Positions 35,227 through 45,007 of a stretch of DNA of 64,000 nt are shown piece after piece. Numbering within the stretch: the first letter of the stretch is position 1; every line of letters starts with the position of its first letter. Origin of the DNA: Pseudomonas putida (lineage in GTDB: Bacteria > Pseudomonadota > Gammaproteobacteria > Pseudomonadales > Pseudomonadaceae). Under the pieces are notes generated by a model, which was not told the DNA's origin, made no database searches, and saw only the letters and a list, made by a program, of their open reading frames with translations. The position numbers were made by a program, and so were the translations under genes. The stretch spans positions 2,046,001 through 2,110,000 of the forward strand of contig NZ_CP011789.1 of assembly GCF_001636055.1 (NCBI RefSeq). Direction: 5' to 3'.

Positions 35227-36300
35227 TCAGTCAGTCTTGGGCGGCGGCTGCTCGTAGCGGGCGTTGAATGCCTGGACGAAACCATTGCGCAATATCTGCA
35301 GGAACGCCTCGAATGCGCTGATGTTCTGTTGATGCACACTGCCGCTGAGTTCGACGCGGGTGGCGAACTGATTCTTCGGCTGGTTCTTCAGCACCGTTTC
35401 ACTGGCACCGACCACCGCCTCCCAGATCGAGCGGAAGAAGCCTTTGTCCTTGTCTTCGACATCCTGCTGCCAGTCGAACACATCGACATCGCGCAGCAAC
35501 GGCTTGATATAGCCATTGAGCCTACCGTTCTCGGCCTGGGCCTCGATCACCACGTCACCATGCCCGGCATTGAAGTCGAACTTGCCATAGGCACTGGCGA
35601 AGTCGTTGAGCCGGCGCAGTTCGATGCCGGTGGCGCGCAGACGGAATTCGAAGTCGTCGAAGTCGCTGAACGGGTCGAAGGCGGCGCGGCTTTCGACCTT
35701 GGCATCGCCGGCAATCAGCGCGTCGGCCTCGAAGCTGGCGTCGCGTCGGCCTTTTTCGTCGCGCACGTTGGTCAGGTTGCGGATGCTGGCCTGGAGCTGA
35801 GTTGCCTTGAGGTCCACCGGCGGCTTGGAGTTGAAGTTGCGAAAGGTCAGGGTGCCGTTTTCGATGCGCACTTCGTTGAGCGTAATCGGCAGCAGTTTCT
35901 CCAGTTGCTGGCGCCAGTCGGTGCCCTGGCCGGTCTGCGAGTTCTGTTTGCTGCCGCCATCGACGAAGTTGAGCTCGGGCCGCACGAACGCCACCTCGGC
36001 GACCACGGCCTGGTCGTACCACAGCGAATGCCAACTGACTGACAGGTCGATCAGCGGCGCATCGAGCAGCGGCACGGGCACCTTGCCGGTGGTCTTGACG
36101 ATCTTCAGCCCGTTGATCTGGTAGGCGCCGCGCCACCAGGCGAGGTCGACGTCGGCGACCTCGCCGCGGTAGTCGCCCATGTCGGCCAGCTTGTCGTTGA
36201 GGTAGTCGCGTACCAGGTAGGGCAGGGCCAGGTGCAGGGCCACCAGCAGCACGATCAGGCCGGCCAGGCCGATCAGCGGCCAGCGATAACGGGCTTTCAT
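35227..36300 (-). CDS. DUF748 domain protein
   Basis: A 357-residue protein with one N-terminal membrane anchor (about 8-28) and a long periplasmic region. It has the DUF748/AsmA-like strands [25 protein letters not shown] and [16 protein letters not shown], and a distal charged region. AsmA-like repeats form lipid-transfer grooves, but this protein's role is unassigned. GGAGAGC precedes the ATG. It is divergent from cysK. Confidence 0.9.
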   Translation of the reverse strand: MKARYRWPLIGLAGLIVLLVALHLALPYLVRDYLNDKLADMGDYRGEVADVDLAWWRGAYQINGLKIVKTTGKVPVPLLDAPLIDLSVSWHSLWYDQAVVAEVAFVRPELNFVDGGSKQNSQTGQGTDWRQQLEKLLPITLNEVRIENGTLTFRNFNSKPPVDLKATQLQASIRNLTNVRDEKGRRDASFEADALIAGDAKVESRAAFDPFSDFDDFEFRLRATGIELRRLNDFASAYGKFDFNAGHGDVVIEAQAENGRLNGYIKPLLRDVDVFDWQQDVEDKDKGFFRSIWEAVVGASETVLKNQPKNQFATRVELSGSVHQQNISAFEAFLQILRNGFVQAFNARYEQPPPKTD

Positions 36301-36435
36301 CGCAAGCTCTCCAGGGCAGGTTGTGCGGTTGACCGCCAGGCGCCGGGCTTGGTTCGAACGGGCTTTACGCGCTGCCGGGGCAGGCTTACCCTTGAGGCTT
36401 TCCCGCCTGTTTCCAACGATTCAAGGACCCCTGCC

Positions 36436-37410
36436 ATGAGCCGTATCTACGCCGACAACGCCCACTCCATCGGCAACACGCCGCTGGTGCAGATCAACCG
36501 CATCGCCCCGCGCGGGGTGACCATCCTGGCCAAGATCGAAGGGCGCAACCCAGGCTACTCGGTGAAGTGCCGGATCGGCGCGAACATGGTCTGGGACGCC
36601 GAAGGCAGCGGCAAGCTCAAGCCGGGCATGACCATTGTCGAGCCCACCTCGGGCAACACCGGCATCGGCCTTGCCTTCGTCGCTGCGGCGCGCGGCTACA
36701 AGCTGATGCTGACCATGCCGGCCTCCATGAGCCTGGAGCGGCGCAAGGTGCTCAAGGCGCTGGGCGCCGAGCTGGTGCTGACCGACCCTGCCAAGGGCAT
36801 GAAAGGGGCGATCGAAAAAGCCAACGAGATCGTCGCCTCCGATCCTGCGCTGTACTTCCAGCCAGGGCAGTTCGAAAACCCCGCCAACCCCGCAATTCAC
36901 GAGAAGACCACCGGGCCCGAAATCTGGAACGACACCGACGGCGCCGTTGACGTGCTGGTCGCAGGTGTCGGCACCGGCGGCACCATTACCGGCGTGTCGC
37001 GCTACATCAAGCACACCCAGGGCAAGCCGGTGCTGTCGGTGGCCGTGGAGCCGGTGGCTTCGCCGCTGATCAGCCAGACCCTGGCCGGCGAGGAACTCAA
37101 GCCCAGCCCGCACAAGATCCAGGGCATCGGCGCAGGCTTCGTGCCGAAGAACCTCGACCTGTCGGTCGTCGACCAGGTCGAGCAAGTCACCGATGAAGAG
37201 TCCAAGGCCATGGCCATCCGCCTGATGCAGGAGGAAGGGATCCTGTGCGGCATTTCCTGCGGCGCGGCGATGGCGGCGGCAGTGCGCCTGGCAGAAAAGC
37301 CGGAGATGCAGGGCAAGACCATCGTGGTGATCCTGCCGGATTCGGGCGAGCGTTATCTGTCGAGCATGTTGTTCAGCGACATGTTCAGCGAGCAGGAAAA
37401 CCAGCAGTAA
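36436..37410 (+). CDS. cysK: Cysteine synthase A
   Basis: A 324-residue PLP enzyme that makes cysteine from O-acetylserine and sulfide. PLP Lys44 is in [14 protein letters not shown], the CysK-type (not CysM) context; [10 protein letters not shown] and the phosphate-binding GTGGTITG loop follow. AAGGA precedes the ATG at 36436. The long frame upstream to 36232 is a shadow of the DUF748 leader. It stands alone, divergent from DUF748. Confidence 0.95.
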   Translation: MSRIYADNAHSIGNTPLVQINRIAPRGVTILAKIEGRNPGYSVKCRIGANMVWDAEGSGKLKPGMTIVEPTSGNTGIGLAFVAAARGYKLMLTMPASMSLERRKVLKALGAELVLTDPAKGMKGAIEKANEIVASDPALYFQPGQFENPANPAIHEKTTGPEIWNDTDGAVDVLVAGVGTGGTITGVSRYIKHTQGKPVLSVAVEPVASPLISQTLAGEELKPSPHKIQGIGAGFVPKNLDLSVVDQVEQVTDEESKAMAIRLMQEEGILCGISCGAAMAAAVRLAEKPEMQGKTIVVILPDSGERYLSSMLFSDMFSEQENQQ

Positions 37411-37574
37411 CGTCAGGTCGACAGCGCAGTCAGCAAGCCGAGGAGTGCTGATCCGGGTCAAGCGACCTCGATCTTCATCCTCGCGCTTGCCGCTTGTGAC
37501 TTGCAGCGGCCTTCGATGGGTTTATCATGTCCGGCTATCTGGGGATGGCCTGATTTCCCCTCAAGGAGTGTTGC

Positions 37575-38510
37575 ATGACCTTTTCCTTCGTCGCCAAGGC
37601 GGGTGTCCTGCTGGTGTTCTTCGGCAGTGTGCTGTTCGTGCACCTGCGCGGCAAGGCACGCCTGCCGGTACTGCGCCAGTTCGTCAACCATTCGGCGCTG
37701 TTCGCTCCCTACAACAGCCTGATGTACCTGTTCTCCGGTGTGCCTTCCAAACCTTACCTGGACCGTCAGCGCTTCCCCGAGCTGGATGTGCTCAAGGATA
37801 ACTGGCAGGAGATCCGCGAAGAGGCCATGCGCCTGTTCGACGAGGGGTATATCCGCGCAGCCGAAAAAGACAACGACGCCGGCTTCGGTTCGTTCTTCAA
37901 GAAGGGCTGGAAGCGGTTCTACCTGAAATGGTACGACAAGCCACTGCCGTCGGCCGAGGCACTGTGCCCGCGTACCGTCGAGCTGGTCAGCAGTATCCCC
38001 AACGTCAAGGGTGCAATGTTCGCCCTGTTGCCTGGCGGTAGCCACCTGAACCCGCACCGCGATCCGTTTGCCGGCTCCCTGCGCTATCACCTGGGGTTGT
38101 CCACGCCCAACTCAGACGACTGCCGCATCTACGTCGACGGCCAGGTCTATGCCTGGCGTGACGGCGAAGATGTGATGTTCGATGAAACCTATGTGCACTG
38201 GGTGAAGAACGAAACCGACGTGACGCGGGTGATCCTGTTCTGCGACGTCGAGCGTCCGCTCAACAGCCCGCTGATGACCCGCATCAACCGCAAGGTCAGC
38301 GCGTTCCTTGGCCGCGCCACCGCGCCGCAGAACACCGACGACGAGCGGGTGGGTGGGATCAACCAGGCCTACGCCTGGAGCAAGCGCTTCAGCAACCGCA
38401 TCAGCACCCATGTGAAGCAGTTCAAGCGCTCCAACCCCAAGGCCTACCGCATCCTGCGGCCGGTGCTGGCGGTGGTGGTGGCCTATCTGCTGTATCGCTG
38501 GTTGTTCTGA
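37575..38510 (+). CDS. lpxO: Lipid A hydroxylase LpxO (Fe(II)/2-OG dioxygenase)
   Basis: A 311-residue protein of the aspartyl/asparaginyl hydroxylase fold that 2-hydroxylates a lipid A acyl chain. Iron ligands are in HRDPFAG (His161, Asp163) with the later FDETYVHWV (His208). An N-terminal membrane segment (about 5-22) and a C-terminal one (about 293-310) are present, as in LpxO. AAGGAG precedes the ATG. It and eptA are the two lipid A modifying genes in the window. Confidence 0.92.
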   Translation: MTFSFVAKAGVLLVFFGSVLFVHLRGKARLPVLRQFVNHSALFAPYNSLMYLFSGVPSKPYLDRQRFPELDVLKDNWQEIREEAMRLFDEGYIRAAEKDNDAGFGSFFKKGWKRFYLKWYDKPLPSAEALCPRTVELVSSIPNVKGAMFALLPGGSHLNPHRDPFAGSLRYHLGLSTPNSDDCRIYVDGQVYAWRDGEDVMFDETYVHWVKNETDVTRVILFCDVERPLNSPLMTRINRKVSAFLGRATAPQNTDDERVGGINQAYAWSKRFSNRISTHVKQFKRSNPKAYRILRPVLAVVVAYLLYRWLF

Positions 38511-38517
38511 TTCGCTG

Positions 38518-38552
38518 CGTCCCTCTTCGCGGGCTTGCCGCGAAGAGGGACG
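38518..38552 (+). terminator. Perfect 15-bp hairpin after lpxO
   Basis: CGTCCCTCTTCGCGG-gcttg-CCGCGAAGAGGGACG is a perfect REP-derived stem 8 bp past the lpxO stop. It lies upstream of the leader ORF's promoter, so it isolates the two transcripts. Confidence 0.7.
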
Positions 38553-38570
38553 TCCGATCACCCTAGGGTG

Positions 38571-38606
38571 TTGCCCAGCTCCGCATTCACGGATATATTC
38601 CGAAAC
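38571..38606 (+). promoter_or_regulatory. Candidate sigma70 promoter of the EamA leader transcript
   Basis: TTGCCC (38571-38576), a 17-bp spacer and TATATT (38594-38599) give a good -35/-10 pair. Transcription would start near 38606, about 25 nt before the leader ORF. Confidence 0.5.
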
Positions 38607-38630
38607 ATTCAACTTCCCCGAAGACCTGTC

Positions 38631-38792
38631 ATGCCAGCCAGCCCTTCCACCACCGCCTTCGTTCTCGCGCCTGTCGCGGGCGTTGTCGTGCGTGGCAGCC
38701 AGCAGCCGGCCATGATCAGTCACTACCCACCACCTGTCAGTGGCGTCGTCGGCGGCGTATCTGCGCCCCGCTGCGTGGTCGTGCTGGGCTGA
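38631..38792 (+). CDS. Valine-rich leader ORF upstream of EamA gene
   Basis: A 53-residue ORF starting at an ATG 25 nt from the predicted transcription start. It is rich in Val (13 residues, with runs VVV, VV and CVVVL) and has PPP. Neither a domain nor a signal is visible. A GGGC...GCCC/CGGCG-CGCCG hairpin overlaps its stop. It resembles attenuation leaders such as the valine-rich ilvB leader of E. coli. The ribosome site is weak (GAAGACC), so translation is unproven. Confidence 0.4.
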   Translation: MPASPSTTAFVLAPVAGVVVRGSQQPAMISHYPPPVSGVVGGVSAPRCVVVLG

Positions 38793-38811
38793 TCGGCGTT
38801 CTCGCCGGCCC
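38786..38811 (+). promoter_or_regulatory. Hairpin overlapping the leader's stop codon
   Basis: GGGC (38786-38789) pairs with GCCC (38808-38811) and CGGCG (38794-38798) with CGCCG (38803-38807), loop TTCT. It has a tgat bulge carrying the stop. No U-run follows, so a pausing or translational role fits better than intrinsic termination. Confidence 0.35.
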
Positions 38812-38905
38812 AATCGCACTCGCAACCTACTGAACACGGTCGGCCTCTTTCCTCGCTGAAGCGCGCCCACCGTTTGGCTCTTGCCCAATATTCAGGTGGC
38901 AATAC

Positions 38906-39787
38906 ATGTCTGTCCTTTCGAAAGCATCCGTGGCCTCGGCGGCCACCACCAGCCTGTTCGTCCTGCTGTGGAGCAGCGGGGCGATCGTCTCCAAGCTCGG
39001 CCTGGCCCAGGCCAGCCCCTTCGCCTTCCTGCTGCTGCGTTCGGCATTGGCCCTGGCAGGGCTGTTGCTGATCGGCCCCTTGCTGAGGTTGCGCTGGCCG
39101 CGCAGTCGCGGCGGTATCCTGCGCGCCCTGGGGACCGGTTGCGTGCTGCTCGGTGCATACCAGATCTTTTACCTGCTGGCGCTCAACACTCACGTCACCC
39201 CTGGTGTCATGGCCACGGTCATGGGGGTGCAACCGATCCTCACCGTGGTGCTGATGGAGCGCCAGCGTTCATGGAGCCGTTTGTTCGGCCTGGGTCTGGG
39301 GCTTGGCGGGTTGGTGATGGTGGTCTACCAGGGCATCAACCTGGGTGGGGTTTCCCTCGCCGGAATGCTGTTTGCCTTGCTGGCGCTGACCAGCATGACG
39401 TTCGGCTCGATCCTGCAGAAGCGCATCACCGACAACCCGATGGGAACCTTGCCGCTGCAATACCTGGCAGGGTTTGCCCTGTGTGCGGTGTTTGCGCCGT
39501 TCCAGCCGCTGCATGTCGAATGGAGCGCAAGCTTCGTCGGCGCCCTGCTGTGGATGGGGTTGGTGGTGTCGTTGCTGGCGACGCTGCTGCTCTACCGGTT
39601 GATCGCCCGAGGCAACCTGGTCAATGTCACCAGCCTGTTCTACCTGGTGCCAGCGGTGACCGCAGTGATGGATTTCCTCATCTTCGGTAACCGCCTGGCG
39701 CCGCTGAGCCTGCTGGGGATGGGGTTGATCGTGGTGGGGTTGCTGTTCGTGTTCCGCAAGCCTGGGGTGAAGATGGCCGAGGCCTGA
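38906..39787 (+). CDS. EamA/DMT-superfamily transporter
   Basis: A 293-residue, ten-helix drug/metabolite transporter (two EamA repeats). It starts SLFVLLWSSGAIVSKLGLA and has AYQIFYLLALNTHVTPGVMATVMGVQPILTVVL in the first repeat. CAGGTGG precedes the ATG. It is preceded by the valine-rich leader ORF and its hairpin. EamA exporters in this family move amino acids and metabolites; the substrate is not known. Confidence 0.9.
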   Translation: MSVLSKASVASAATTSLFVLLWSSGAIVSKLGLAQASPFAFLLLRSALALAGLLLIGPLLRLRWPRSRGGILRALGTGCVLLGAYQIFYLLALNTHVTPGVMATVMGVQPILTVVLMERQRSWSRLFGLGLGLGGLVMVVYQGINLGGVSLAGMLFALLALTSMTFGSILQKRITDNPMGTLPLQYLAGFALCAVFAPFQPLHVEWSASFVGALLWMGLVVSLLATLLLYRLIARGNLVNVTSLFYLVPAVTAVMDFLIFGNRLAPLSLLGMGLIVVGLLFVFRKPGVKMAEA

Positions 39788-39810
39788 ATACCGCCTGCGG
39801 CGGTACGATT

Positions 39811-40686
39811 TCAGGCACGCGCCGGCCGCAGCACCAACCACAGTGCTGCGGCTATCAGGACCCCGCCATACAGGTGCGCCATCGACAGCGGCTCATCCAG
39901 CAACCACGCCCCCCACAGCACCCCGAACACCGGAATCAGGAAGGTCACGGTACTGGCCTTGACGGGTCCGATCTCGTTGAGCAGGCGGAAGTACAGGATG
40001 TAGGCGAAGGCCGTGCACACCAGACCCAGGCCCAACAAAGACAGCCACACCGACCAACCACCCCAGCTGGCGGGTGGTTGGGTCAGTGCGCTCCAGGCAA
40101 ACAGCGGGCTGAGCAGCAAGGTCGCTCCCAGCATGCTGCCCAGGGCCGACAGGCGGCTGTCCAGGCCGCCGATCCAGCGGCGGGCGAGAAAGCCGGCGAA
40201 GCCATAGCAGGTGGTCGCCGCAAGGCACGCCAGGGCGCCTTGCACCAGGGCCATGTCCAGCGCCACCGGGCCGGCACCGCTGAGGATGCCGACGCCGAAC
40301 AGGCCAAGGAAGATCCCGCACAGTTTGGGCAGGGTCATGCTTTCGCGGAAGAACAACGCGCCGATCAGCACGCCCATCAGGGGTGTGGTGGCGTTGAAGA
40401 TTGCCGAATACCCCGCTGGCAGTACCTGCGCGGCGACTGAATAGAACGTCGCCGGAATGCCCGAGTTGATCATGCCCAGCACCAGGCAGGCGCCGAGCTT
40501 GCCCTGGAAGTCCCAGCGCACCCTGGCTGCGGCGAGGATGCCGATCAGGCCGAGGCAGGCGATGGAGACGCGAAAGAAGGCGGTCGGTACCGTACCCAGT
40601 TCAGGGGCGATGATGCGCATGAACAGGAAGCTCGCACCCCAGACGGCAGCAAGGGTCAGCAGGCGGGCGAGGGCGATGGGGCTCAC
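39811..40686 (-). CDS. EamA/DMT-superfamily transporter
   Basis: A 291-residue ten-helix EamA protein, starting with GTG at 40686 (CGGAGATACCC before it). The first repeat has RLLTLAAVWGASFLFMRI and the second AYILYFRLLNEIGPVKASTVTFLIPVFGVLWG. It converges with the first EamA gene (23-bp gap) and is a paralogue, not a tandem copy. Export substrate unknown. Confidence 0.9.
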   Translation of the reverse strand: MSPIALARLLTLAAVWGASFLFMRIIAPELGTVPTAFFRVSIACLGLIGILAAARVRWDFQGKLGACLVLGMINSGIPATFYSVAAQVLPAGYSAIFNATTPLMGVLIGALFFRESMTLPKLCGIFLGLFGVGILSGAGPVALDMALVQGALACLAATTCYGFAGFLARRWIGGLDSRLSALGSMLGATLLLSPLFAWSALTQPPASWGGWSVWLSLLGLGLVCTAFAYILYFRLLNEIGPVKASTVTFLIPVFGVLWGAWLLDEPLSMAHLYGGVLIAAALWLVLRPARA

Positions 40687-40837
40687 GGGTATCTCCGGGT
40701 TCTGGGCAGGGGCGCGAGTGTACGTCAGGTGTCGGGGCGTTTCTTGTGCTTTCTTGCTCTGGCAATTGTGTTGCCCCGCGAAAAGACCGACACCCGACTA
40801 AGCTCTTTTCATTCCGCCACCCACCGAGCCTCTCACC

Positions 40838-42553
40838 ATGCCCCAGCCCTGGCCCGCCGCAGCCATCGCCCGGATGATCCTCGATGGCTTCGACAACTAC
40901 CGAGAACACTTTCGCCGCATCACCCTGGGCGCCCGCGAACGCTTCGAACAGGCGCAATGGCAGGCGATCCAGCAGGCCGCTGCTGCGCGGATCAACCTGT
41001 ACGAGGAGAAGGTCGCCGAGATCAACGGCTGGCTGCGCGAAGGTTTCGCCCCCTCGCTGCTGCTGGACGTGGAGCACTGGCCGCTGGTCAAGAGCGCCTA
41101 CATCCGCCTGATCGACCCGCGCCTGGACGATGAGCTGGCCGAGACCTGGTACAACTCGCTGTTCTGCAGCCTGTTCAGCCACGACCTGATCAGCGACGGC
41201 TGCATGTTCATCCACACCACCCGCCCGGCCATGCGCGGCCACGAGCGCGCGGCACAGACCCGCACCTATCAGTTGCGCGACGGCCTGGGTGGTCTGTTGC
41301 GGGGGATCCTTGCCGACCAGGCTTTCGAGGTGCCCTATGGCGACCTCGACGCCGACCTGGCGCGCCTTGAGGAGCGACTGCGTGAATGCCTGCCTGACTG
41401 GGTATGCAAGGACCCGGCGCTGGCCGTGGAGTTGTTTTCCTCGGTGCTGTACCGCAACAAGGGCGCCTATCTGGTCGGGCGTCTTTACACCCGTGACGAG
41501 CAGTGGCCGCTGGTGATCCCGCTACTGCATCGCGAGGGCCATGGCATCGAGGCCGATGCGCTGATCACCGATGAGGCCGAGGTGTCGATCATCTTCTCGT
41601 TCACCCGCTCGTACTTCATGGTCGATGTGCCGGTGCCGGCGGAGTTCGTCAACTTTCTCAAGCGCATCCTGCCGGGCAAGCACGTTGCCGAGTTGTATAC
41701 CTCGATCGGCTTCTACAAGCATGGCAAGTCGGAGTTCTACCGCGCGTTGATCAATCATCTGGCCAGTACCGACGACCGTTTCGTCATGGCACCCGGCGTG
41801 CGCGGCATGGTGATGAGCGTGTTCACCCTGCCGGGCTTCAATACTGTGTTCAAGATCATCAAGGACCGCTTTTCACCCTCCAAGACCGTCGACCGAGCCA
41901 CGGTGATCGAAAAATACCGCCTGGTGAAAAGTGTCGACCGCGTGGGGCGCATGGCCGATACCCAGGAGTTCGCCGATTTCCGCTTTCCGGTGGCCAAGTT
42001 CGAAGCCGATTGCCTGGCCGAGCTGCTGGAGGTCGCGCCCTCGACGGTGGTCGTGGAGGGTGACAGCGTGCTGATCCGCCACTGCTGGACCGAACGGCGC
42101 ATGACGCCGTTGAACCTGTACCTGGAGCAGGCCAGCGAGGCCCAGGTGCTCGAAGCCTTGGAGGACTACGGGCTGGCGATCAAGCAACTGGCGGCGGCGA
42201 ACATCTTTCCCGGCGACATGCTGCTGAAGAACTTCGGCGTTACCCGGCATGGGCGGGTGGTGTTCTATGACTACGACGAGATCAGCTATCTCACCGAGGT
42301 GAATTTTCGCCATATCCCGCCGCCGCGCTACCCGGAGGATGAGATGTCTGGCGAGCCGTGGTATTCGATCGGGCCGCACGATGTGTTTCCCGAGGAGTTT
42401 CCGCCGTTCCTGTTCGCCGATATCGGCCAGCGGCGGTTGTTCAGCCGGCTGCATGGGGAGCTGTATGACGCGGATTACTGGCAGGGATTGCAGGGGGCGA
42501 TACGGGAAGGGAAGGTGATCGATGTGTTTCCCTATCGGCGCAGGGGCAGGTGA
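40838..42553 (+). CDS. aceK: Isocitrate dehydrogenase kinase/phosphatase
   Basis: A 571-residue bifunctional enzyme that phosphorylates and dephosphorylates isocitrate dehydrogenase to route carbon to the glyoxylate shunt. It has [15 protein letters not shown], the kinase ATP-binding and loop segments, and the catalytic [16 protein letters not shown] with its DYDE acid. Length matches E. coli AceK. It is not adjacent to glyoxylate-shunt genes here, as is usual in pseudomonads. It ends at a very strong inverted REP. Confidence 0.96.
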   Translation: MPQPWPAAAIARMILDGFDNYREHFRRITLGARERFEQAQWQAIQQAAAARINLYEEKVAEINGWLREGFAPSLLLDVEHWPLVKSAYIRLIDPRLDDELAETWYNSLFCSLFSHDLISDGCMFIHTTRPAMRGHERAAQTRTYQLRDGLGGLLRGILADQAFEVPYGDLDADLARLEERLRECLPDWVCKDPALAVELFSSVLYRNKGAYLVGRLYTRDEQWPLVIPLLHREGHGIEADALITDEAEVSIIFSFTRSYFMVDVPVPAEFVNFLKRILPGKHVAELYTSIGFYKHGKSEFYRALINHLASTDDRFVMAPGVRGMVMSVFTLPGFNTVFKIIKDRFSPSKTVDRATVIEKYRLVKSVDRVGRMADTQEFADFRFPVAKFEADCLAELLEVAPSTVVVEGDSVLIRHCWTERRMTPLNLYLEQASEAQVLEALEDYGLAIKQLAAANIFPGDMLLKNFGVTRHGRVVFYDYDEISYLTEVNFRHIPPPRYPEDEMSGEPWYSIGPHDVFPEEFPPFLFADIGQRRLFSRLHGELYDADYWQGLQGAIREGKVIDVFPYRRRGR

Positions 42554-42573
42554 GGGGTGTCAGTTGAGTCGAT

Positions 42574-42671
42574 GGTGGCCTTTTCGCGGGCAAGCCCGCT
42601 CCCACAAGCCCCCACTGAACTCAAGGGCAGTGGGGGCTTGTGGGAGCGGGCTTGCCCGCGAAAAGGCCACC
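42574..42671. repeat. Perfect 42-bp inverted repeat formed by two REPs
   Basis: Left arm 42574-42615 and right arm 42630-42671 are exact complements over all 42 bp, with a 14-bp loop. Each arm is a complete REP plus a CAAGCCCCCAC extension. It lies between the convergent aceK and DUF6279 genes and would form a very stable cruciform or RNA hairpin. Confidence 0.95.
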
Positions 42672-42678
42672 CCGATCC

Positions 42679-43539
42679 TCACCCCTTGAGGCACTTCAGC
42701 TCACTGAAGTCACGACGTACCTTGGCCAGCCGGTCCAGCAGGAACTGCCGCTGCGCCGGGCTGCTCTGCTGCATCAGGTCGACCAGCAGGCTGCGGGCCT
42801 GCAGCTCGGTGTTCTCGAAGGCCATGCGGTAGGCCGGTGACCACAGGCTCTCCTTGCGCTGCAGCAACTGCGCCAGACGGGGCTCGAACGCTGGCGAATG
42901 GCGTTGTTCCATGGCCAGCAGCAACTGTTGCTGCCAGGCCTGGCGATTGGCGATCCATTCGCTGTTCTGATCGCCGAGGGCCTGGGACCAGGTCATCACC
43001 CGCAGGCGCTGGCGGGCATTGAGCTCGCCCAGCCACGGCGTCAGGCGTTTCTCCATGCGCGTGGCACGGGCCTGGATCTGTTTGGGTAGCGGGGTGTCGA
43101 CGTATTCCTTCTGCCGCTCGGCAATGTCGTCGCTGAATGCCTTGCGCATTTCCCCGACCTGCGCGTCGCTCATGCCGCGCAGCAGTTCGGCGGCGGAGGG
43201 GGTGATCTCTTCAGCGACCCGGCCGATGGCCTGGCGCGCCTCGGCGGTGCGCTGTTGCAGGGCCTGGTCGGTCACGCCCTGGTTGGCGACCATCAGGCGC
43301 ACCTTGTCGAGCCATTCGAGGTAGCCGGGCAGTTGTGTCTTGCAGTGCCAGGCCAGGTGGCCCTTGAGCCGTTCGTCGAGCAGGGCCTTCTGCTGGCGAT
43401 TCATGTCCAGGTAGTCGCCCAGCGACCAGGGCACCAGCCGGTCGAGGTTGCGGTACGCGAGGTCGATACGGCTGCAGGCCGTGAGCGAGAGGGCAAACGC
43501 GAGAATGAGCAGCAGGGCTCTGGGCAGACGGACAGGCAT
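42679..43539 (-). CDS. DUF6279 family lipoprotein
   Basis: A 286-residue protein with a lipoprotein signal peptide and lipobox LTAC (Cys22). The rest is helical and charged. The family is pseudomonad-specific, as I recall it. DxxYRNLDRLVPWSLGDYL follows the lipobox. It is divergent from the CvfB-like gene (125-bp gap). The location (outer or inner membrane) and the function are unknown. Confidence 0.88.
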   Translation of the reverse strand: MPVRLPRALLLILAFALSLTACSRIDLAYRNLDRLVPWSLGDYLDMNRQQKALLDERLKGHLAWHCKTQLPGYLEWLDKVRLMVANQGVTDQALQQRTAEARQAIGRVAEEITPSAAELLRGMSDAQVGEMRKAFSDDIAERQKEYVDTPLPKQIQARATRMEKRLTPWLGELNARQRLRVMTWSQALGDQNSEWIANRQAWQQQLLLAMEQRHSPAFEPRLAQLLQRKESLWSPAYRMAFENTELQARSLLVDLMQQSSPAQRQFLLDRLAKVRRDFSELKCLKG

Positions 43540-43663
43540 GAGCGAATCCTTGCAGGTTGCTTGCCAGGCAATAGATGCGCGCCGCGCTCGGCGGTTCCCA
43601 CGGATCGGGCAGCCGGGCAGCTTCAGGTGTAGAATAGCCGCCTTGTCTTGAGGAACATCGGAA

Positions 43664-44500
43664 ATGGCTCTGCTTGGGCGTTACAACAGTTTGCAAATCG
43701 TGAAACACGTGGAGTTCGGTCTTTACCTGGACGGCGGCGCCGACGGCGAGATCCTCCTGCCCAGGCGCTACTTCCCCAAGGACGCCGAGCTTGAGCTCGA
43801 CGACTGGCTGAACGTGTTCATCTACCTCGACAGCGAAGACCAGCTGATCGCCACCACCGAGAAACCCAAGGTGCAGGTCGGTGAGTTCGCCAGTCTCAAG
43901 GTCAAGGACATCAACGGTGCCGGCATCTTCCTCGACTGGGGCCTGTCCAAGGACTTGCTGATGCCCTATTCGGAAGAGGCGCAGCAGTTGAAGATCGGCG
44001 ATTACTGCGTGGTGCACGCCTACCTCGACAAGCGCACCCGGCGCATCACCGCCACCGCGCGCCTGGACCGCTACCTCGACCGTACGCCGGTCGACTACAA
44101 GGCGGGCCAGCCGGTCGAGCTGCTGGTGGCGGGCGAGACGCCGATGGGCTTCAAGGCGATCATCAACAACCGCCACTGGGGCCTGATCCACAAGAACGAG
44201 GTGTTCAAGTTCCTGCGCTCGGGCATGCACGAGAAGGGCTTCATCAAGGAAGTGCGCCACGACGGCAAGATCGCCCTGAGTCTGCAGCCGGTGGGCGCGG
44301 CCTTGGCCGACAGCCTGCAGGAGCAGATCCTCAAGCGCCTGGACGAAGCCGGAGGCGTGCTGCCGGTGTGCGACAAGAGCGCCCCGGAAGTGATCGCCAA
44401 GCTGTTCAACGTCAGCAAGGGCAATTTCAAGAAGGCCATCGGCGGGCTGTTCAAGCAAGGGCTGATCGTCATCCATGACGATCGTATCGAGCGGGCCTGA
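43664..44500 (+). CDS. CvfB family S1-like RNA-binding protein
   Basis: A 278-residue protein made of S1-like OB folds plus a C-terminal winged-helix-like domain. It has VKHVEFGLYLDGG at the start, IFLDWGLSKDLLMPYSE in the second fold and KGNFKKAIGGLFKQGLI at the end. CvfB-type proteins bind RNA and affect virulence-factor expression in Firmicutes; the role in Pseudomonas is unclear. GAGGAACATCG precedes the ATG. The stop is flush with the convergent gene's stop. Confidence 0.92.
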   Translation: MALLGRYNSLQIVKHVEFGLYLDGGADGEILLPRRYFPKDAELELDDWLNVFIYLDSEDQLIATTEKPKVQVGEFASLKVKDINGAGIFLDWGLSKDLLMPYSEEAQQLKIGDYCVVHAYLDKRTRRITATARLDRYLDRTPVDYKAGQPVELLVAGETPMGFKAIINNRHWGLIHKNEVFKFLRSGMHEKGFIKEVRHDGKIALSLQPVGAALADSLQEQILKRLDEAGGVLPVCDKSAPEVIAKLFNVSKGNFKKAIGGLFKQGLIVIHDDRIERA

Positions 44501-44881
44501 TCAGGCCTGCACGAAGGTGCTGAAGTCCAGTTGCTCACCGCCTGGGCGGGTGTCGCGCAGCAGCGAGTCGCGGTCGGCGCTCAGCGCCAGGCTGATGGTC
44601 GAGCGACGCTTGCCGGGGTGGCGGACTTCCATCTGTTCCTGATGCGCGCGCAGGAAGTTGACCGGCACTTTCAAGTGCTGCAGTTCGTCGGTTTCCGGGG
44701 TGTGCAGCAGCAGGTTGACCCAGTCGGGCTGGCCTTTGCGCAGCAATGCCACCGGTACCTCGAACCACCACAGGTTGCGTTTCTTGTCGAGGATGGCGAA
44801 CAGGGTGTTGTCGCGGTCGAGCACCGGCCGGTTCAGCGCTTGGTTGCGCCGGGCGATGGCGGTGGGTTTGTCGAGTTTCAT
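44501..44881 (-). CDS. Conserved protein of unknown function
   Basis: A 126-residue protein with no signal or membrane segment. Residues are basic at the N-terminus (AIARRNQALNRPVLDRDN) and include a short WWFEVPVALLRKGQPDWVNLLL stretch and RRSTISLALSADRDSLLR. No family is recognised. It has a good ribosome site (AGGAACC) and normal coding bias, so it is a real gene. It abuts the CvfB-like stop. Function cannot be assigned. Confidence 0.8.
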   Translation of the reverse strand: MKLDKPTAIARRNQALNRPVLDRDNTLFAILDKKRNLWWFEVPVALLRKGQPDWVNLLLHTPETDELQHLKVPVNFLRAHQEQMEVRHPGKRRSTISLALSADRDSLLRDTRPGGEQLDFSTFVQA

Positions 44882-44965
44882 GCAGGTTCCTGCGGGTTGA
44901 CGCCAGAAAGGCATGACATTGTGCGGGGTGGCGCGGGGCGCGGCAAGGGTTGCGGGGTGGGTTGC

Positions 44966-45000
44966 GCCGGCCTCCTCACGGGTTTGCCCGCAAAGAGGCC
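44966..45000. repeat. Degenerate REP
   Basis: ggcctcctcacgggtttgcccgcaaagaggcc is a decayed REP downstream of the beta-helix gene's stop, in the 126-bp gap to the unknown protein gene. Confidence 0.65.
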
Positions 45001-45007
45001 TTGAGCT

